Position numbers and translations under genes: made by a program. A stretch of DNA of 8,069 nucleotides. It comes from an uncultured Bacteroidota bacterium. Lineage in GTDB: Bacteria; Bacteroidota; Bacteroidia; Chitinophagales; Chitinophagaceae. Below the pieces are notes generated by a model. That model was not told the origin of the DNA. It saw only the letters and a list, made by a program, of their open reading frames with translations, and did not search any database. Positions within the stretch are counted from its first letter, which is position 1; every line of letters begins with the position of its first letter. The stretch covers positions 1 to 8,069 of the forward strand of contig CALLKA010000182.1 of NCBI GenBank assembly GCA_938008665.1, read 5' to 3'. Below, piece by piece: positions 7,972-8,069 of this stretch.

Positions 7972-7992
7972 GTAGTAAATTTCTAGCTTTAC

Positions 7993-8011
7993 AATTACTA
8001 TTTTAGTAATT
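7993..8011. repeat. Perfect 8-bp inverted repeat upstream of divergent gene
   Basis: AATTACTA (7993-8000) and TAGTAATT (8004-8011) are exact reverse complements around TTT. The element ends 18 nt before the ATG at 8030. The core TAGTAA also occurs in direct orientation at 7973-7978. It could be an operator or a small hairpin in the 5' untranslated region of the gene at 8030. Confidence 0.4.
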
Positions 8012-8029
8012 TAACTCTAATAAAATAAT

Positions 8030-8069
8030 ATGAAAAAATACATCTTCAACTGGATCGGGGTTATTGCAA
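8030..8069 (+). CDS. N-terminus of an unidentified gene, cut by window end
   Basis: An ATG at 8030 opens a frame that runs off the window after 13 codons, MKKYIFNWIGVIA. Two lysines followed by a hydrophobic run resemble the start of a signal peptide or first membrane segment, so an exported or membrane protein is likely. The gene is divergent from the susC-like gene across a 299-bp spacer that would hold promoters for both. There is no Shine-Dalgarno, as for the other genes here. Too little is visible to name the product, and the call as a real gene rests on the start context and position. Confidence 0.5.
   Translation, partial: MKKYIFNWIGVIA

Larger units (their letters stand above)
7731..8029. 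promoter_or_regulatory. Divergent intergenic region between susC-like gene and next gene
   Basis: This 299-bp AT-rich spacer must hold the promoters of both the susC-like gene (leftward) and the partial gene at 8030 (rightward). I looked for the Bacteroidota promoter pattern (TTG near -33, TAnnTTTG near -7) on both strands and found only partial matches at wrong spacing, so no promoter is assigned. No coding sequence or tRNA-like structure was seen. It contains several short repeats, listed separately, plus the small dyad GGTTAAACC (7801-7809) and the inverted pair TAAGGTT (7798-7804) / AACCTTA (7842-7848). Regulatory function is inferred from position. Confidence 0.6.

Overview
The window looks like chromosomal DNA of a Bacteroidota bacterium. 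The evidence is an adjacent SusC/SusD outer-membrane pair, start codons with no recognisable Shine-Dalgarno sequence, AT-rich spacers and a lysine-rich signal peptide ahead of a carboxypeptidase-D-like domain. The style of the SusC and LacI proteins suggests Chitinophagaceae or a related Sphingobacteriia-type lineage, but that placement is inference.

Layout. Positions 36-1043 (+) encode a LacI-family transcriptional regulator. It is followed on the same strand by ubiX (1096-1659), a flavin prenyltransferase. A short hairpin with A and T flanks (1659-1692) sits where these two genes converge with the minus-strand genes. On the minus strand, in transcription order, are a SusC/RagA-type TonB-dependent receptor (7730-4551), a SusD/RagB lipoprotein (4521-2680), a strong hairpin terminator (2668-2623), and a Tat-exported xylose-isomerase-like TIM-barrel protein (2559-1711). 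A 299-bp AT-rich spacer (7731-8029) with several short direct and inverted repeats separates susC from a divergent gene, of which only the first 13 codons are visible (8030-8069, +).

How the parts may work together. SusC and SusD form an outer-membrane import unit for an oligosaccharide or other large nutrient. The TIM-barrel protein has a twin-arginine signal and putative metal ligands, so it probably acts on a sugar or sugar derivative in the periplasm. The LacI protein is a plausible regulator of the cluster, but no operator could be assigned. UbiX supplies prenylated FMN to UbiD-type decarboxylases and has no obvious link to the nutrient genes. No glycoside hydrolase, polysaccharide lyase or sulfatase lies in the window, so the substrate cannot be named.

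Nothing here is clearly a new biological system; it is an ordinary nutrient-uptake locus. The points most worth a second look are the strand-asymmetric terminator after susD, the adenine tracts at the start of susC, the repeat-rich divergent spacer, and the pairing of SusCD with a Tat TIM-barrel protein.
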